Below are positions 1-8,732 of a DNA stretch of 64,000 nt, piece after piece. Origin of the DNA: CAZHJK01 sp964533275 (GTDB lineage: Bacteria; Bacillota; Clostridia; Eubacteriales; Garciellaceae); assembly GCA_964533275.1 (NCBI GenBank), contig CAZHJK010000007.1, forward strand, positions 40,156 through 104,155, read 5' to 3'. Below the pieces are notes generated by a model. The model searched no databases. It was not told the DNA's origin and saw only the letters and a program-made list of their open reading frames with translations. A program made the translations under genes and the position numbers. Numbering within the stretch: the first letter of the stretch is position 1; every line of letters begins with the position of its first letter.

Positions 1-415
1 CTTCTTCTTTTGAATCAGTTAGATAGTTAGCACTGGCAAAACCAGTTTTATCATTGTAGGTTATTTTATCCCAACCATTTTCCTGTCCCATTACCATTAT
101 CTCTTCACCAATAGGTATTGTTAGTATTCTTTCAAAGTCAGTAGAAGGGCCTGTTCGCATATTTAGATTATCTAAAGTATATTTTTTTATAGGTTCCTCT
201 AGCTTGTCCACATTCTCTTCATCTTGAGGATTGATTTCCTCATCCACTTCTAGATTCTCTTCTTTATCCTGAGAGATACTTTCTTTGCTGGCTTCAATCT
301 TGTCCTCTTCTTCAGCAATAGTTGCATATTCTCTTTGGATTATATTTGGAAAAATTAAAATAGCTGCTATTATAACCATAGTTAATAATATAACTATTTT
401 TAAACTCTTATTCAT
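1..415 (-). CDS. SH3b-domain membrane-anchored protein (C-terminus cut by window edge)
   Basis: The gene reads off the left edge, so only the first 138 residues are visible. Residues 5-24 form one hydrophobic N-terminal segment, likely a membrane anchor or uncleaved signal. An acidic, Glu-rich linker (about 30-75) follows. The segment from about 80 carries the bacterial SH3 signature LNMRTGPSTDF...ENGWDKI..., which usually binds cell-wall peptides. It starts at ATG 415 behind GAAGGGTGATTTCT. This suggests an extracytoplasmic wall-associated protein, perhaps an amidase or other hydrolase whose catalytic domain lies outside the window. The product beyond the SH3 domain cannot be known from here. 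Confidence 0.75.
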   Translation of the reverse strand, partial: MNKSLKIVILLTMVIIAAILIFPNIIQREYATIAEEEDKIEASKESISQDKEENLEVDEEINPQDEENVDKLEEPIKKYTLDNLNMRTGPSTDFERILTIPIGEEIMVMGQENGWDKITYNDKTGFASANYLTDSKEE

Positions 416-531
416 AGAAATCACCCTTCAATAAGATAATATTAATTTTATTTTACCATAAATAGAAACTAATGCAAAAAAACATAAAATAATGTAAAAA
501 TAGTTCTATTAGTGCCATATATTTTAAAAAA

Positions 532-561
532 AATGGAGAAAAACTAATGTTTTTCTCCATT
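532..561. terminator. Bidirectional hairpin terminator after tnaA
   Basis: A 13-bp perfect stem (AATGGAGAAAAAC / GTTTTTCTCCATT) with a TAAT loop is flanked by A-run and T-run on the two sides. It lies just downstream of the tryptophanase stop and probably ends that transcript. Confidence 0.8.
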
Positions 562-573
562 TTTTATATTTTA

Positions 574-1956
574 TTATTCTATTGGTTCTAAGCTGGCTTG
601 GAAATGTCTTAAAATTGGTGGTTCCCAGGTTATTCTGTAGCCCTTAATTTCACTTGCTCTTTCTTTAATGGCAATTAGTGCCTCTGCTATTATATCTAAA
701 TGGGCTTGGGTATATACCCTACGGGGAATAGCCAAACGAGTAAATTCAAATTCTGATTCTATTTGTTCTAAAGTATCTGGATCATTACCTAACATATAGG
801 AGCCAATATCACATGCACGAATACCAGCTTCCTTATATAGCTCTATTGCAAGTGCTTGTGCTGGAAACTCATAATAGGGAATATGTGGTAACATAGCCTT
901 TGCATCTATAAATACCCCATGTCCTCCAACTGGAGCTTGATATGCTATACCAGCATCATCAAGAAGTCCAGCTAAATATTCCATTTGTCCAATACGATAT
1001 TTTAAATAGTCTTCATTAAGCCCTTCCTCTAAGCCAACAGCTAAGGCTTCGATATCACGTCCAGATAGTCCTCCATAGGAAGTAAATCCTTCAAAGGATA
1101 TTGTCCTACCCTTAATATCCTGGAATAATTGATCATCATCCTTAATACCTATTAATCCGCCCATATTTACAATAGTGTCTTTTTTTGCACTCATTGTAAA
1201 CATATCAGCATAGCTAAATATCTCACTGATAATTTCTTTTATAGATTTATTTTCATATCCTGCTTCTCTAGATTTTATAAAATATGCATTTTCTGCATAA
1301 CGAGCAGCATCAATACATAATTTTATGCCATATTTTTTACATACTTCTGATGTCTCTCTCATATTTTGAACAGATACAGGTTGACCACCGGCTGAGTTAT
1401 TTGTAATAGTCATAACTACTAATTTAACCTTATCTGCACCATACTCATTGATTAATTTCTCTAATTTTTCTACATCCATATTACCTTTAAAGGGTGCTCT
1501 CTTACTAGGATCTAGCGCTTCCTCAACTACACAATCAATAGCTCTTGCTCCTGCTAATTCCACATGGGCTCTAGTTGTATCAAAATGCATATTGGATATT
1601 GAATAATTACCCTCTCCCATTATTGCCCCAAATAAAACTTTTTCAGCCGCACGCCCTTGATGAACCGGCTGGATATAATCATAATTAAAAATATCCTTTG
1701 CAGTTTTAATTAGTTTTATGTAACTAGCTCCCCCAGCATAGGCTTCGTCCCCTCGCATAATCCCTGCCCATTGCTCCTGGCTCATTGCATTTGTGCCACT
1801 GTCTGTTAATAAATCAATATAGACATCCTCTGCTATAAGGTTAAAAACATTATATTTAGCCTCAGCAATTTTCTGTTCTCTTTCTTCACGGGTAAGCATC
1901 TTGATTGTCTCTACCATCTTAATTCTAAATGGTTCTGGTACATATTTAATTCCCAA
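574..1956 (-). CDS. tnaA: Tryptophanase (tryptophan indole-lyase)
   Basis: This is a 460-aa PLP-dependent beta-eliminating lyase that converts L-tryptophan to indole, pyruvate and ammonia. The family motifs LLTDSGTNAMS (49-59), HQGR (99-102) and NNSAGGQPVS are present, and the PLP lysine sits in MSAKKD (K259). Tyrosine phenol-lyase is the close alternative. Around GIRACDIGSYMLG the sequence follows tryptophanase (GIRAVEIGSFLLG in E. coli) and lacks the M-E-R motif of tyrosine phenol-lyase, so tryptophanase is preferred. The start is TTG 1956, behind AAGGGGAGTG. No Trp-bearing TnaC-like leader peptide or separate Trp permease is visible next to it, and it appears monocistronic. Confidence 0.9.
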   Translation of the reverse strand: MGIKYVPEPFRIKMVETIKMLTREEREQKIAEAKYNVFNLIAEDVYIDLLTDSGTNAMSQEQWAGIMRGDEAYAGGASYIKLIKTAKDIFNYDYIQPVHQGRAAEKVLFGAIMGEGNYSISNMHFDTTRAHVELAGARAIDCVVEEALDPSKRAPFKGNMDVEKLEKLINEYGADKVKLVVMTITNNSAGGQPVSVQNMRETSEVCKKYGIKLCIDAARYAENAYFIKSREAGYENKSIKEIISEIFSYADMFTMSAKKDTIVNMGGLIGIKDDDQLFQDIKGRTISFEGFTSYGGLSGRDIEALAVGLEEGLNEDYLKYRIGQMEYLAGLLDDAGIAYQAPVGGHGVFIDAKAMLPHIPYYEFPAQALAIELYKEAGIRACDIGSYMLGNDPDTLEQIESEFEFTRLAIPRRVYTQAHLDIIAEALIAIKERASEIKGYRITWEPPILRHFQASLEPIE

Positions 1957-2223
1957 AATATCACTCCCCTTAAATTTTTCTATCTTCCATAATAAGTAAG
2001 CTGGTAATTAACTTTATATTATCAATATTATAATTTGTAGTCAATATTAATAATGTTTTCACAATTCTATTTCTTTTATCCTAAAGAAAACATTATAAAC
2101 CTATTTAGCTTAAACAAAATCTGTATTAACCTCTTTAAAATGTCTTTTGTATGATAAAATAATTATATGTGAATAATTAAGAAAATAAGCACTTTCAATA
2201 AGGAAGGTTGGTGGTGATATTCT

Positions 2224-2658
2224 ATGTTTGATCTTTTATCCTTAATATTGAGATACCTTTTTATACTTTTGATTTATCTTTTTATGTTTGGAATAATAAG
2301 AATGATTTATCTAGATATTAAGGGCATAAGAAATAGATCTTCTATAACCTCTACATATTTAAAACTTATAAATAGAAGGGACGAATTACCCTTTAATATA
2401 GAGGAATCCTATTCTCTTGATTCTAGCATCACCATAGGCAGATCAAGTAAGAACGATATTGTTATAAAGGACCCCTTTATATCTAAGAGACATGTTTCAA
2501 TTGAAAAGGAGCGTAATGAGTTCTTTATTGAGGATTTAAATAGTGCTAACGGTACTTTTGTAAATGAAGAAGAATTACTTAATCCCATTAGATTAGAGAA
2601 TGGCGACAATATAAAAATAGGACAGGCTAGTTTTCTCTTTGTAAACGAGATAGATTAA
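2224..2658 (+). CDS. Membrane-anchored FHA-domain protein
   Basis: A 144-aa protein with one N-terminal membrane helix (about 5-28) and a cytoplasmic forkhead-associated domain (about 65-140). The phosphothreonine-binding signatures GRSSKNDIVI, SKRHVSIE and SANGTFVN are all present. FHA domains bind Thr-phosphorylated partners, usually substrates of PASTA-type Ser/Thr kinases. The gene is first of three, 11 bp ahead of rodA and then the PBP gene. This FHA-RodA/FtsW-PBP arrangement is common in Clostridia and Actinobacteria and links phosphosignalling to wall synthesis. No kinase or phosphatase gene is in this cluster. Confidence 0.85.
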   Translation: MFDLLSLILRYLFILLIYLFMFGIIRMIYLDIKGIRNRSSITSTYLKLINRRDELPFNIEESYSLDSSITIGRSSKNDIVIKDPFISKRHVSIEKERNEFFIEDLNSANGTFVNEEELLNPIRLENGDNIKIGQASFLFVNEID

Positions 2659-2669
2659 TAAAGAGGTGT

Positions 2670-3890
2670 ATGATGAAAAATTCATTTAGCTTTAGAGCGC
2701 CACAAAACATATTAATATCTATAAATCTTATCGGCTTGTTGTTAGTAGCATTGTATAATGATAGCTTTAATAAATCCACCATTTTTATGGCATTTGGAAT
2801 TATTCTTATTATATATATTTCTAATTTTACATTATCTAAGATTTCAACAGGGGATCAATATATTTTCCTAATCATTAGCATGTTAATGAGCTTAAGCATC
2901 ATTATGATTTATAGATTAAGTCCTGGACTTGGAGTCAAACAAGTAGTTTGGTTTATTATCGGTATTGTAACCCTATTTTCAAGCTACTTTTTTATAAAAT
3001 CTATAAAGGACTGGCCAAAATGGATGATATTTTACATTACAGCGTCCTTTATTTTGTTTTTAGCAACTCTTATATTTGGAAGAACTATTAAAGGAGCAAC
3101 TAATTGGATAAAAATCGGTGAAAATATTAGTTTTCAGCCAGCAGAGATTATAAAGGTATTATTTGTATTCTTCCTAGCCTCCTATTATGTAAATGTTAAA
3201 AAAAATAAAAACAAAATTATGCTATCTGCAATTTCCTATACAAATATCGCCTTTCTCTTTTTACAAAAAGATTTAGGTTCAGCCTTAATTTTCTTCGCTA
3301 TTTATATTATTATAGTTTATGTTTATGAGGAAGATAGGAAATTCATCCTGTATAATATAGGCGCTGCCTCTATTTTAGCTGTAATAAGTTTCTTTGTATT
3401 TAATCATGTTAGGGTAAGGGTGGAAACCTGGATTGATCCTTGGAAATACATTGATCATGGCGGTTATCAAATTGCCCAATCCCTTTTTGCTATTGCAGCT
3501 GGGGGTTTTTTAGGAACAGGAATAGGCAGGGGATATCCAGAATTTATCCCTGAAGTTCATAATGACTTTATATTTTCAGCTATTTGTGAAGAAATGGGTA
3601 TCCTTACAGGCATTGCTATTATTATGTTATATATAATCTTTATATATAGAGGAATAAAAATTACCTTGGAACAAAAAAATAAATTTTATAGAATTGTAGC
3701 GCTAGGTATTACCACCCTTATAGGATTTCAAGCCTTTATTATATTAGGTGGCGTTACTAAAATGATACCCCTCACTGGCGTTACTCTACCCTTTTTAAGT
3801 TATGGAGGCAGTTCCCTAGTTGCAAGCTTTGCATCCCTGGGAATCCTTCAGGCAACCTCTGAAATCTTTGAAGAAAGAAGAGGATATTAA
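2670..3890 (+). CDS. FtsW/RodA/SpoVE-family lipid II polymerase
   Basis: A 406-aa polytopic protein with about ten hydrophobic segments. It carries SEDS-family hallmarks: FGRTIKGATNWIKIG, the PAEI.K segment (SFQPAEIIKVLF), DLGSALIF, and the C-terminal LPFLSYGGSSLV. SEDS proteins polymerise glycan strands from lipid II together with a class B PBP. The partner PBP is the next gene, and the stop and start overlap in TAATG, which implies translational coupling. Whether it serves elongation (RodA), division (FtsW) or sporulation (SpoVE) cannot be decided from sequence alone. The neighbouring FHA gene favours a housekeeping wall role. Confidence 0.9.
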   Translation: MMKNSFSFRAPQNILISINLIGLLLVALYNDSFNKSTIFMAFGIILIIYISNFTLSKISTGDQYIFLIISMLMSLSIIMIYRLSPGLGVKQVVWFIIGIVTLFSSYFFIKSIKDWPKWMIFYITASFILFLATLIFGRTIKGATNWIKIGENISFQPAEIIKVLFVFFLASYYVNVKKNKNKIMLSAISYTNIAFLFLQKDLGSALIFFAIYIIIVYVYEEDRKFILYNIGAASILAVISFFVFNHVRVRVETWIDPWKYIDHGGYQIAQSLFAIAAGGFLGTGIGRGYPEFIPEVHNDFIFSAICEEMGILTGIAIIMLYIIFIYRGIKITLEQKNKFYRIVALGITTLIGFQAFIILGGVTKMIPLTGVTLPFLSYGGSSLVASFASLGILQATSEIFEERRGY

Positions 3891-5311
3891 TGAAAAAAGA
3901 GATGAAAAATGAAAGTAACAGGATAATAACCGTTTTAGTAGCCTTATCTTCCTTATTTATATTTTTAATCGTATATCTAAGCTACTTTGAGGTTTTTGCT
4001 GCTGATACCATTGAAAATAATAACTATAATAAAAGAATCTGGATGGAGGAAGAATACATCCTCCGAGGTAATATAGTGGATAGAAATGATACATTATTAG
4101 CCTCCAGCACCCAATCAGAAAAGCAGCAAACAAGACAGTATCAATATGGACCTCTATATAGTCACATTATTGGTTATAGTAATAGAGAATTGGGAAAGGA
4201 AGCCCTGGAAAAGACTTATAATAAAGAACTATTAAATATAAGTGAGAGCACTTCCATAAATGAACTTCGAAAGATAATGGCACAAAATGATCTACAACAA
4301 AGAGGAAATGATATAAAGCTTACAATTGATCATGAAATACAACAATATGCAATGGCTTTACTTGAAAAACAAAAGGGTTCTATTATTGCAATGAATCCTA
4401 TAAATGGAGAGGTTTACGCAATGGTGAGCTACCCTAGCTATGATTCTAATAACCTTATTGAAAATTGGGATGATATTGTAGAAGATGAGGATAGTCCCTT
4501 AATCAATCGTGCAACACAAGGTTTATATATCCCTGGTTCTATATTTAAGATTATTACCGCTGCATCAGCCTTAGAAAACCAAAATATAAAGACAAATTAT
4601 GAGTGTAAAGGACAGATTACCATAGATGGTTATCCCCTAAAGGATTACAACAGCAATGCCCACGGTAGCGTAGACTTACATCAATCATTAGTTAAATCCT
4701 GTAATGTTGCCTTTGGTCAAATTGCTTTAGAATTAGGACAAAATAATTTAAAAAACACCGCTGAAAATTTTTTGTTAAATAAGAATATTCCCTTAGATAT
4801 TGAAATAAAAAAATCCATCTTTCATACAGGTAAGATGAATAAGCCTGATTTAGCATCCACAGGTATTGGACAGGGTAAAACCCAGGTCACTCCCTTAAAT
4901 ATGGCATTGATGGCATCAGCTATAGCAAATAACGGTAAAATGGTGCAACCCATATTAGTTAAAGAAGTTCTTTCTTCTGAGGGTGATATTATTAAGACAA
5001 AAGAAACTATTACCTTATCGGAAGCTATTTCTCCTGAAATTGCAAGTTCCATAAAGGATATGATGATTGATGTTGTAAATAGTGGTACCGGTAAAAATGC
5101 AGCCCTTTCTTCAATACAGGTTGCCGGTAAAACAGGTACAGCTCAGGTTACTGGACAAGAGGATCATGCATGGTTTGTGGGCTTCGCACCGGCAGATAAT
5201 CCCAAGGTTGCTATAGCTGTTTTATTAGAAAACTACGGCTCCACCGGTGGAAGTAGCGCAGCTCCAATTGCCAGAAAGCTTATTTCTAAAATAATAGAGA
5301 GAATAGAATAA
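3890..5311 (+). CDS. Class B penicillin-binding protein (transpeptidase)
   Basis: A 473-aa protein with a short cytoplasmic N-terminus, one membrane anchor (about 13-37) and a periplasm-facing transpeptidase domain. The three active-site motifs are visible: SIFK (catalytic Ser217), SCN (Ser270) and KTGT (414-417). It lacks PASTA repeats and has only a short dimerisation region, as in PbpA-type proteins. It crosslinks peptidoglycan made by the adjacent SEDS polymerase, whose stop codon overlaps this ATG. It is the last gene of the FHA-SEDS-PBP operon. Confidence 0.93.
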   Translation: MKKEMKNESNRIITVLVALSSLFIFLIVYLSYFEVFAADTIENNNYNKRIWMEEEYILRGNIVDRNDTLLASSTQSEKQQTRQYQYGPLYSHIIGYSNRELGKEALEKTYNKELLNISESTSINELRKIMAQNDLQQRGNDIKLTIDHEIQQYAMALLEKQKGSIIAMNPINGEVYAMVSYPSYDSNNLIENWDDIVEDEDSPLINRATQGLYIPGSIFKIITAASALENQNIKTNYECKGQITIDGYPLKDYNSNAHGSVDLHQSLVKSCNVAFGQIALELGQNNLKNTAENFLLNKNIPLDIEIKKSIFHTGKMNKPDLASTGIGQGKTQVTPLNMALMASAIANNGKMVQPILVKEVLSSEGDIIKTKETITLSEAISPEIASSIKDMMIDVVNSGTGKNAALSSIQVAGKTGTAQVTGQEDHAWFVGFAPADNPKVAIAVLLENYGSTGGSSAAPIARKLISKIIERIE

Positions 5312-5318
5312 AAAAAAC

Positions 5319-5346
5319 TGGTATATGGTAGAAGGTATATGGTAGA
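5319..5346. repeat. Short tandem GGTATATGGTAGAA repeat
   Basis: Two adjacent copies of a 14-bp unit (GGTATATGGTAGAA) sit between the PBP stop and the terminator. Related units occur at 49463-49490, and inverted CTACCTTCTACCAG copies at about 49503 and 49539, so this is a small dispersed intergenic repeat of the genome. Confidence 0.6.
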
Positions 5347-5352
5347 AAAATC

Positions 5353-5390
5353 TAATTCCTAAGGAAACTCCTTGAGTCCCTTAGGAATTA
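5353..5390. terminator. Bidirectional terminator between convergent genes
   Basis: A 12-bp stem TAATTCCTAAGG / CCTTAGGAATTA is flanked by A-rich and T-rich sequence between the convergent PBP and membrane-protein genes. It even includes the stop codon of the minus-strand gene. Confidence 0.75.
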
Positions 5391-6092
5391 TTGTTCTTTT
5401 TCTTCTTTAATACTTTCCATAATAGCATCTATTGTGGTTTCACTAATTCTATTATCCTTATATTCATAAAAAATATATTCCCCGTTGGAAAATTTAACCT
5501 CTACAGATTCTGGGAAACCTTTCTTTAGCTGAAAGTTATAGATTAAGTCTATCTCCTCTTCTTCATACCCTTCTTGCTGGATTAAAAATGTCTTTACTTC
5601 TCTAGCAACTCGTGAAGTTCCCAATATACTTTCGTCAAATATCTTAAATAGTCCCACCAGTATAGAAATTGCTATAAACCCATAAATTACTATTTGTCTA
5701 AGCTTTATTGTCTTATTTTTATATTTTTTAATAGCCGTTCCAAGATAAAAACTTACTATTGGTGCAATCCATACAAAGTGATCTATAGGTCTTATAAAGT
5801 AATAGTTAACGATCATAGCTATGATAAAGGCAAATCCGGTAATTAATAGTAGGTTTGCCAACATATGTACTTTTTCTCTTTTTTTATATAGAATAAATAT
5901 TAAAATTCCGTAGATTAGAGCTACTAAATTAAGTATTAAATAATCCTCTATTGTTCTTGTATTGGTATAGAATAATGCCTCCACAACTACAAAGAACCAA
6001 GTATTAACTATAGTATTGGCTATTTTCTTAGCTCTCTTCTTAGCAATTTTATTATATTCATAGAGTATACCTATGGGTATTAAAATAATCAC
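5388..6092 (-). CDS. Uncharacterised polytopic membrane protein
   Basis: A 234-aa protein that I cannot assign to a family. It has about five or six hydrophobic helices in the first 160 residues and then a charged C-terminal domain of about 75 residues (rich in Glu/Lys, including EEEEIDLIYNFQLKKG) that is probably soluble. GTG 6092 has no good ribosome site. An in-frame ATT at 6125 lies 4 nt after AAGGGGGTGG and would add KWFYIPTIIG, so the true start may be there. It lies 61 bp upstream of the convergent terminator side and just downstream of the MOSC gene. Confidence 0.6.
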   Translation of the reverse strand: MIILIPIGILYEYNKIAKKRAKKIANTIVNTWFFVVVEALFYTNTRTIEDYLILNLVALIYGILIFILYKKREKVHMLANLLLITGFAFIIAMIVNYYFIRPIDHFVWIAPIVSFYLGTAIKKYKNKTIKLRQIVIYGFIAISILVGLFKIFDESILGTSRVAREVKTFLIQQEGYEEEEIDLIYNFQLKKGFPESVEVKFSNGEYIFYEYKDNRISETTIDAIMESIKEEKEQ

Positions 6093-6153
6093 TCCGATTA
6101 TGGTAGGAATGTAGAACCACTTAATAGTACCACCCCCTTAGATATGATAACAT

Positions 6154-6588
6154 TTACTCCAACACTTCAATGATATCCCCTGGTCTAATCGTCCCCTCTT
6201 CTATTATTATGGTGAAGATACCTTCAGTAGGCATTATACACTCCCCAACCTGTTGTTTTATTGCACAACCAGTGTGACACTTCTTACCAATCTGAGTTAC
6301 CTCCTGTAGGGTTTCTCCTATTTTAAGCCTTGTTCCTATAGGTAAGGTATGAAGCTCTAATCCCTCTGTAGTAATATTTTCTGCAAACATTCCTGGATCA
6401 AGACCCTTAATACCAAGTTCTACCATCTTATCAATACTTTCTTGAGCAAGTAAACTCACCATTCTATGCCAATTTCCTCCATGGGCATCCCCTTCTAATC
6501 CAAATCCTTTAATAAATCTGCCTTCCTCTATAGGCTTTTTAATGGTACCTTTTTTCTCACTGATATTTATAGCAACTACCTTTGCCAT
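6154..6588 (-). CDS. MOSC-domain protein, probable molybdenum-cofactor sulfurase-like carrier
   Basis: A 144-aa stand-alone MOSC domain. The sequence KKCHTGCAIKQQVGECIMPTEGIF contains the conserved Cys used by MOSC proteins to handle sulfur or the Mo-pterin ligand. Stand-alone MOSC proteins are often encoded next to moaA or other Moco genes in anaerobes. Here the gene follows moaA by 15 bp in the same direction, so it probably acts in tungsto/molybdopterin maturation. The precise reaction is not known for this subgroup. Confidence 0.85.
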   Translation of the reverse strand: MAKVVAINISEKKGTIKKPIEEGRFIKGFGLEGDAHGGNWHRMVSLLAQESIDKMVELGIKGLDPGMFAENITTEGLELHTLPIGTRLKIGETLQEVTQIGKKCHTGCAIKQQVGECIMPTEGIFTIIIEEGTIRPGDIIEVLE

Positions 6589-6603
6589 TTGAATACCCCC
6601 TTT

Positions 6604-7560
6604 TTATCCTCCAATTTGGTTCATACTTCTAATACTTGATTCACTGCCTTCATTTAAATGATGTCTTTCAGGCTTCGACAAAATAGCTTCCTTAAGTAAT
6701 CTTTTTATGTCTTGTTTTTCTTCAGCATTCATAATTTCTATTTCAAAATTTGAGTGAAGACAGGGCTTTAGCTTCCCATCAGCTGTTAATCTTATTCTAT
6801 TGCAGGTTTTACAAAAATGATTTGACATTGGGCTAATAAAACCAAGCTTTCCTTTAGCTCCGGACAATTGATAATACTTTGCTGGTCCTGGATCCCTTCC
6901 CTTAACCATTGGTATAAGCTCTGGTAATCTCTCCATAATTTCTTCATTGGAAATAAATCTTTTATCTTCTATTTCCTCCGCTTCTCCCATAGGCATTAAT
7001 TCAATAAATCTTATTTGATAGGGTTTTTCCTGACTAAGTCTAGCAAAATCCTCTATTTCATCATCATTTATACCCTTCATAATAACAGTATTAATTTTTA
7101 TGGGTGATAAACCAACCCTTTCTGCTGCCTCAATACCCTTTAAGACCTGCTGTAGTTCACCTCTGCGGGTAATCTGTCTATATCGTTCTTCCCTCAAGGA
7201 ATCTAAGCTGATATTTAAGCGGTTAAGTCCTGCTTCCTTTAAGTCTTTTGCATATTTTTCTAAAAGAATTCCATTGGTTGTCATAGCAATATCTATTAGT
7301 CCTGGAAGTTTAGAGATTCTATTTATAAATTCGATAACACCTAATCTTACAAGGGGCTCTCCACCTGTAATTCTCACTTTACTAATACCTAATTCTACAG
7401 CTGCCTGAACAATAAGGTAAAGTTGTTCAAAGCTTAATATATCACTATGGGAAAGTTTTTTAACCCCCTCATCAGGCATGCAATAAAAACATCTGAGATT
7501 ACATCTATCGGTTATAGATATTCTTAAATATTCTATGTTTCTTGACCACTTGTCCTTCAT
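6604..7560 (-). CDS. moaA: GTP 3',8-cyclase MoaA (radical SAM, Moco biosynthesis)
   Basis: A 318-aa radical-SAM enzyme that carries out the first step of molybdopterin synthesis, turning GTP into 3',8-cH2GTP. The N-terminal SAM cluster motif CNLRCFYC has Cys20, Cys24 and Cys27. TGGEPL follows, and the C-terminal second 4Fe-4S site is formed by FCKTCNRIRLT...KPCL. The chain ends in the essential Gly-Gly. It is the first gene of a two-gene unit with the MOSC gene. The likely clients in this window are FdhA and AOR, which need W- or Mo-bis-pterin. Confidence 0.95.
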   Translation of the reverse strand: MKDKWSRNIEYLRISITDRCNLRCFYCMPDEGVKKLSHSDILSFEQLYLIVQAAVELGISKVRITGGEPLVRLGVIEFINRISKLPGLIDIAMTTNGILLEKYAKDLKEAGLNRLNISLDSLREERYRQITRRGELQQVLKGIEAAERVGLSPIKINTVIMKGINDDEIEDFARLSQEKPYQIRFIELMPMGEAEEIEDKRFISNEEIMERLPELIPMVKGRDPGPAKYYQLSGAKGKLGFISPMSNHFCKTCNRIRLTADGKLKPCLHSNFEIEIMNAEEKQDIKRLLKEAILSKPERHHLNEGSESSIRSMNQIGG

Positions 7561-7654
7561 TAAAAAAAATACCCCCTTTCACTGGATTATCCTAAAAACC
7601 ATTACCTTAACTTGTCTATAATTATATATTTAAATTATTCTTTCTGCAAATTAA

Positions 7655-7680
7655 AAGGGCTATATCTTTGTATAACCCTT
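7655..7680 (-). terminator. Terminator of recX
   Basis: A 10-bp stem with one G-U pair (AAGGGTTATA / TATAGCCCTT on the minus strand) is followed by TTAATTTG, 45 bp past the recX stop. Confidence 0.6.
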
Positions 7681-7724
7681 CTTCCTTTATTAAAGCATAC
7701 AACAAGTTTTGGTACACCCTTGAC

Positions 7725-8552
7725 TTATCCATTGCCTAGTATTTCTAATAATTTCTCAATAGCATCCCATTTATATCCCCTGCCCATCATCGCCTGGGCA
7801 ATCTTTTGTTTTAGGGCGTATCCTTCCAAGCCCTTTTTTTCATATCTATTCTTGTACTTTTGTAACCATTGTAAAGCTTTATCCATATCTACTTCCTGGG
7901 GAATTTGATTTTCTTCAAAATCCTCTTTATCTTTTATTAATTCTTGTATGGCACCCTTTAATATTTCCCAGGAAAACCCTCTTCTTTGACCAGCTTGATT
8001 AATCTTTTGAATCTTTTCCCTAGGAGGTAACTTAGAATATTTTTTATTATACCTAATCACCAATTCCTTTGCCTGCACATACTCATCTTCCTCAGTAAAC
8101 CATTGTTCTATATTGTCCAATAAATCTTCACTAATTCCCTTTTTTCTAAGGTCAAATACTAGCTTTTTTCTCCCTATTGGATTCCCAAGTTTTTTATCGG
8201 CTATGAAACTTTTTATATAATCCCTATCATCTACCATTTTATAGTATTTTAATTTATTAATAGCTTCTGTGATGGTCTCTTCACTATAGTTCTTTTTTCT
8301 TAAATATTCCTCTAACTCCCACCCTGTTCTTCTTCTATAGGATAAATAGTGAAGACATAGGTTAAATGCTCTTTTTTTATTATCTTCTTCTATAATTCCT
8401 TCCATTTCCTTAAGGTCAAGATTCTTTCCCTTTGTTATTCCATGAAGAATGATTAGTTCTGCATGAATGCTAAAGGTAAAACAATCATCAATAAATACAT
8501 TATAGTAATCCTTATTTTTCTTTTGTTTTGTAAGCTTAGTAACTATAGGCAT
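7725..8552 (-). CDS. recX: Regulatory protein RecX
   Basis: A 275-aa protein built of repeated three-helix units typical of RecX, the modulator that blocks RecA filament extension. Recognisable segments are CLHYLSYRRRTGWELEEYLRKK, YIKSFIADKKLGNPIGRKKL and a C-terminal YEKKGLEGYALKQKIAQAMMGRGYKWD. It is longer than the E. coli protein (166 aa), as is usual in Firmicutes. The start at ATG 8552 has AAGGGGTGATATA upstream. recA itself is not adjacent. The gene appears monocistronic. Confidence 0.88.
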   Translation of the reverse strand: MPIVTKLTKQKKNKDYYNVFIDDCFTFSIHAELIILHGITKGKNLDLKEMEGIIEEDNKKRAFNLCLHYLSYRRRTGWELEEYLRKKNYSEETITEAINKLKYYKMVDDRDYIKSFIADKKLGNPIGRKKLVFDLRKKGISEDLLDNIEQWFTEEDEYVQAKELVIRYNKKYSKLPPREKIQKINQAGQRRGFSWEILKGAIQELIKDKEDFEENQIPQEVDMDKALQWLQKYKNRYEKKGLEGYALKQKIAQAMMGRGYKWDAIEKLLEILGNG

Positions 8553-8662
8553 TATATCACCCCTTGTTATAAATTATACCATAAGGGTAAGCTTTGCCAA
8601 CCTTTAAGTCAAGAATTATGGTTTTCTATTTTGCATATAAAAAAGTGCCCTTGTGTTAGCAA

Positions 8663-8699
8663 GGAAGCAAGAGAACCGTCCCCGCGCTTCTTTGTGTTA
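8663..8699. repeat. GGGACGGTTCTCTTGCTTCC-type dispersed intergenic repeat
   Basis: On the minus strand this reads GGGGACGGTTCTCTTGCTTCC. A related but degenerate copy (AGGGACGGAGTTATTGCTTCC) occurs at 52441. Similar GGGACGG elements are seen between genes in many Clostridia. No open frame is associated with it. Confidence 0.45.
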
Positions 8700-8706
8700 A
8701 AAGTGA

Positions 8707-8732
8707 AAAGCCTAGGAATTGTCCTAGGCTTT
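8707..8732 (-). terminator. Terminator overlapping the end of the chemoreceptor gene
   Basis: An 11-bp stem AAAGCCTAGGA / TCCTAGGCTTT with an ATTG loop. The TAG stop of the chemoreceptor gene lies inside the hairpin. Confidence 0.7.

Noticed and set aside
574..1956. Tyrosine phenol-lyase.
   Set aside because: The segment corresponding to the TPL substrate Arg region follows tryptophanase (GIRACDIGSYMLG).
1957..2223. A TnaC-like leader with tryptophan attenuation upstream of tnaA.
   Set aside because: I see no short frame with a ribosome site and a key Trp codon in the 267-bp gap, nor a boxA/rut-like sequence.
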